A stretch of 32,737 nucleotides of DNA from Flavihumibacter sp. CACIAM 22H1. Its GTDB lineage: Bacteria; Bacteroidota; Bacteroidia; Chitinophagales; Chitinophagaceae. The stretch covers positions 36,806-69,542 of the forward strand of contig NZ_LUKG01000008.1 in the NCBI RefSeq assembly GCF_001601815.1, in the 5' to 3' direction. The notes under the pieces were generated by a model, which made no database searches, had not been told where the DNA came from, and saw nothing but the letters and a program-made list of their open reading frames with translations. Position 1 is the stretch's first letter. Each line of letters begins with the position of its first letter. Below are positions 32,065 to 32,737 of this stretch, one piece after another. The translations under genes were made by a program, and so were the position numbers.

Positions 32065-32737
32065 ATGTCAATCAGCAAAGAAATACTTGCCGTAATCCTT
32101 GGAGGAGGTGCAGGTACCCGCCTCTACCCACTCACTGCCAGCAGAAGTAAGCCCGCCGTTCCCATTGCAGGCAAATATCGCCTGGTGGATATTCCCATTT
32201 CCAACTGTATGAACTCCAATATCAACCGGATGTTTGTACTAACCCAGTTTAATTCCGCATCCCTCAACCGGCATATCAAAAACACTTATCATTTCAGTGC
32301 CTTCAGTGCTGCATTTGTAGATATACTTGCTGCAGAACAAACCCCTGATAACCCTACCTGGTTCCAGGGAACAGCCGATGCGGTGCGGCAGAGCTTACGC
32401 CATATTATGCCGTTTGAAAGCGAATATGTGCTGATATTATCGGGCGACCAGCTCTACCAGATGGATTTCAGCGAAATGCTCGAAAACCATAAGAAAAGCG
32501 AAGCCGATATTTCCATTGCCACCATTCCTGTTGCAGAGCGGGAAGCTCCTGAATTCGGCATTTTAAAAGCTTCGGATGGATTTATTACCTCGTTCGTGGA
32601 AAAGCCCAAAAAGGATGTATTACCTGAATGGATCAGCGACACAGGGGACGAAATGCGGCAGCAGGGCCGGCAGTACCTGGCTTCCATGGGTATTTATATA
32701 TTCAACCGGAAACTGTTGTTTGATTTATTGGAGAACG
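32065..32737 (+). CDS. glgC: Glucose-1-phosphate adenylyltransferase, 3' end outside the window
   Basis: Bases 32065 to the window end encode the first 224 residues of ADP-glucose pyrophosphorylase, which makes the glucosyl donor for GlgA. The N-terminal GGGAGTRLYPLTASRSKPAV (nucleotide binding), PIAGKYRLVDIPISNC, QGTADAVRQ (ATP/substrate loop), ILSGDQLYQMDF (metal-binding Asp) and FVEKPKK (glucose-1-phosphate region) are all present. The reading frame continues without a stop to base 32737, so the beta-helix C-terminal half is missing here. ATG 32065 (MSISKEILAV) lies 48 bp after the glgA stop. GlgC enzymes are usually allosterically regulated; the effector cannot be predicted from this part. 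Confidence 0.96.
   Translation, partial: MSISKEILAVILGGGAGTRLYPLTASRSKPAVPIAGKYRLVDIPISNCMNSNINRMFVLTQFNSASLNRHIKNTYHFSAFSAAFVDILAAEQTPDNPTWFQGTADAVRQSLRHIMPFESEYVLILSGDQLYQMDFSEMLENHKKSEADISIATIPVAEREAPEFGILKASDGFITSFVEKPKKDVLPEWISDTGDEMRQQGRQYLASMGIYIFNRKLLFDLLEN

Noticed and set aside
1-32737. A defence island, CRISPR array, toxin-antitoxin pair or mobile element
   Set aside because: No nuclease-helicase combinations, reverse transcriptase, transposase, integrase, regularly spaced repeats or small paired toxin-antitoxin genes were found.

Overview
The window is an ordinary-looking chromosomal stretch from a member of the Bacteroidota, most likely a Chitinophagaceae-type bacterium. The evidence is the set of Bacteroidota-typical families (DUF4199, DUF2851, DUF2279, DUF2520, a UbiA enzyme of the geranylgeranylglycerol-phosphate type, a fucose-permease-like sugar MFS), the near absence of Shine-Dalgarno sequences, and upstream elements matching the Bacteroidota -7 consensus TAnnTTTG. 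I name no genus. I see no insertion sequence, integrase, phage gene, CRISPR array or rRNA gene. No stretch over 300 bases lacks a gene; the longest intergenic gaps are about 100 to 170 bp.

Layout. (1) 1-1400 is the 3' part of lepA, which enters from outside the window. (2) 8901-1384, minus strand, is a tightly packed eight-gene run: a dihydroorotase homologue that has lost its metal ligands, a DUF4199 membrane protein, a GT2 polyprenyl-phosphate glycosyltransferase, a GT4 glycosyltransferase, GmhA, a GmhB-like HAD phosphatase, an unknown secreted protein and a Wzx-type flippase. It looks like a cell-envelope glycan (heptose-containing) locus. (3) 9018-9091 is tRNA-Pro(GGG) with its own promoter and terminator. 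(4) 9264-11932 is a two-gene operon for secreted proteins of unknown role: a propeller-like protein and a MORN-repeat protein with a CxxC zinc-ribbon-like tail. (5) 12036-16917 alternates strands: DinB-like, SGNH hydrolase, SDR, a membrane-bound Fe-S oxidoreductase, a PyrR-like phosphoribosyltransferase and DUF2279. (6) 17015-19444 holds phosphoglucomutase/phosphomannomutase and protein-isoaspartate methyltransferase. (7) 20283-26003 holds an alpha/beta hydrolase, DUF2520, an SRPBCC-GyrI fusion, then KdsC, UbiA, Maf and DUF2851, then OsmC. (8) 26048-27795 holds a small outer-membrane-type protein and lipoyl synthase. (9) 27844-30456 is a ROK sugar kinase plus sugar MFS transporter operon. Divergent from it, 30598 to the window end carries glycogen synthase and the start of ADP-glucose pyrophosphorylase.

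How the genes fit together. The MFS transporter, ROK kinase, phosphoglucomutase, GlgC and GlgA form a plausible route from imported glucose to glycogen. GmhA, the GmhB-like phosphatase, KdsC, the two glycosyltransferases and the flippase supply heptose and Kdo and build surface polysaccharide or LPS core. Convergent genes are packed extremely tightly (stop codons touching or overlapping, up to a 49-bp antisense overlap), and several genes use TTG or GTG starts.

I found no clear new multi-gene defence or mobile system. The items most worth a second look are the catalytically dead dihydroorotase inside a glycan operon, the secreted MORN/zinc-ribbon operon next to tRNA-Pro, a perfect 15-bp inverted repeat inside the SGNH hydrolase gene, and promoters placed so close to start codons that some mRNAs may be leaderless.
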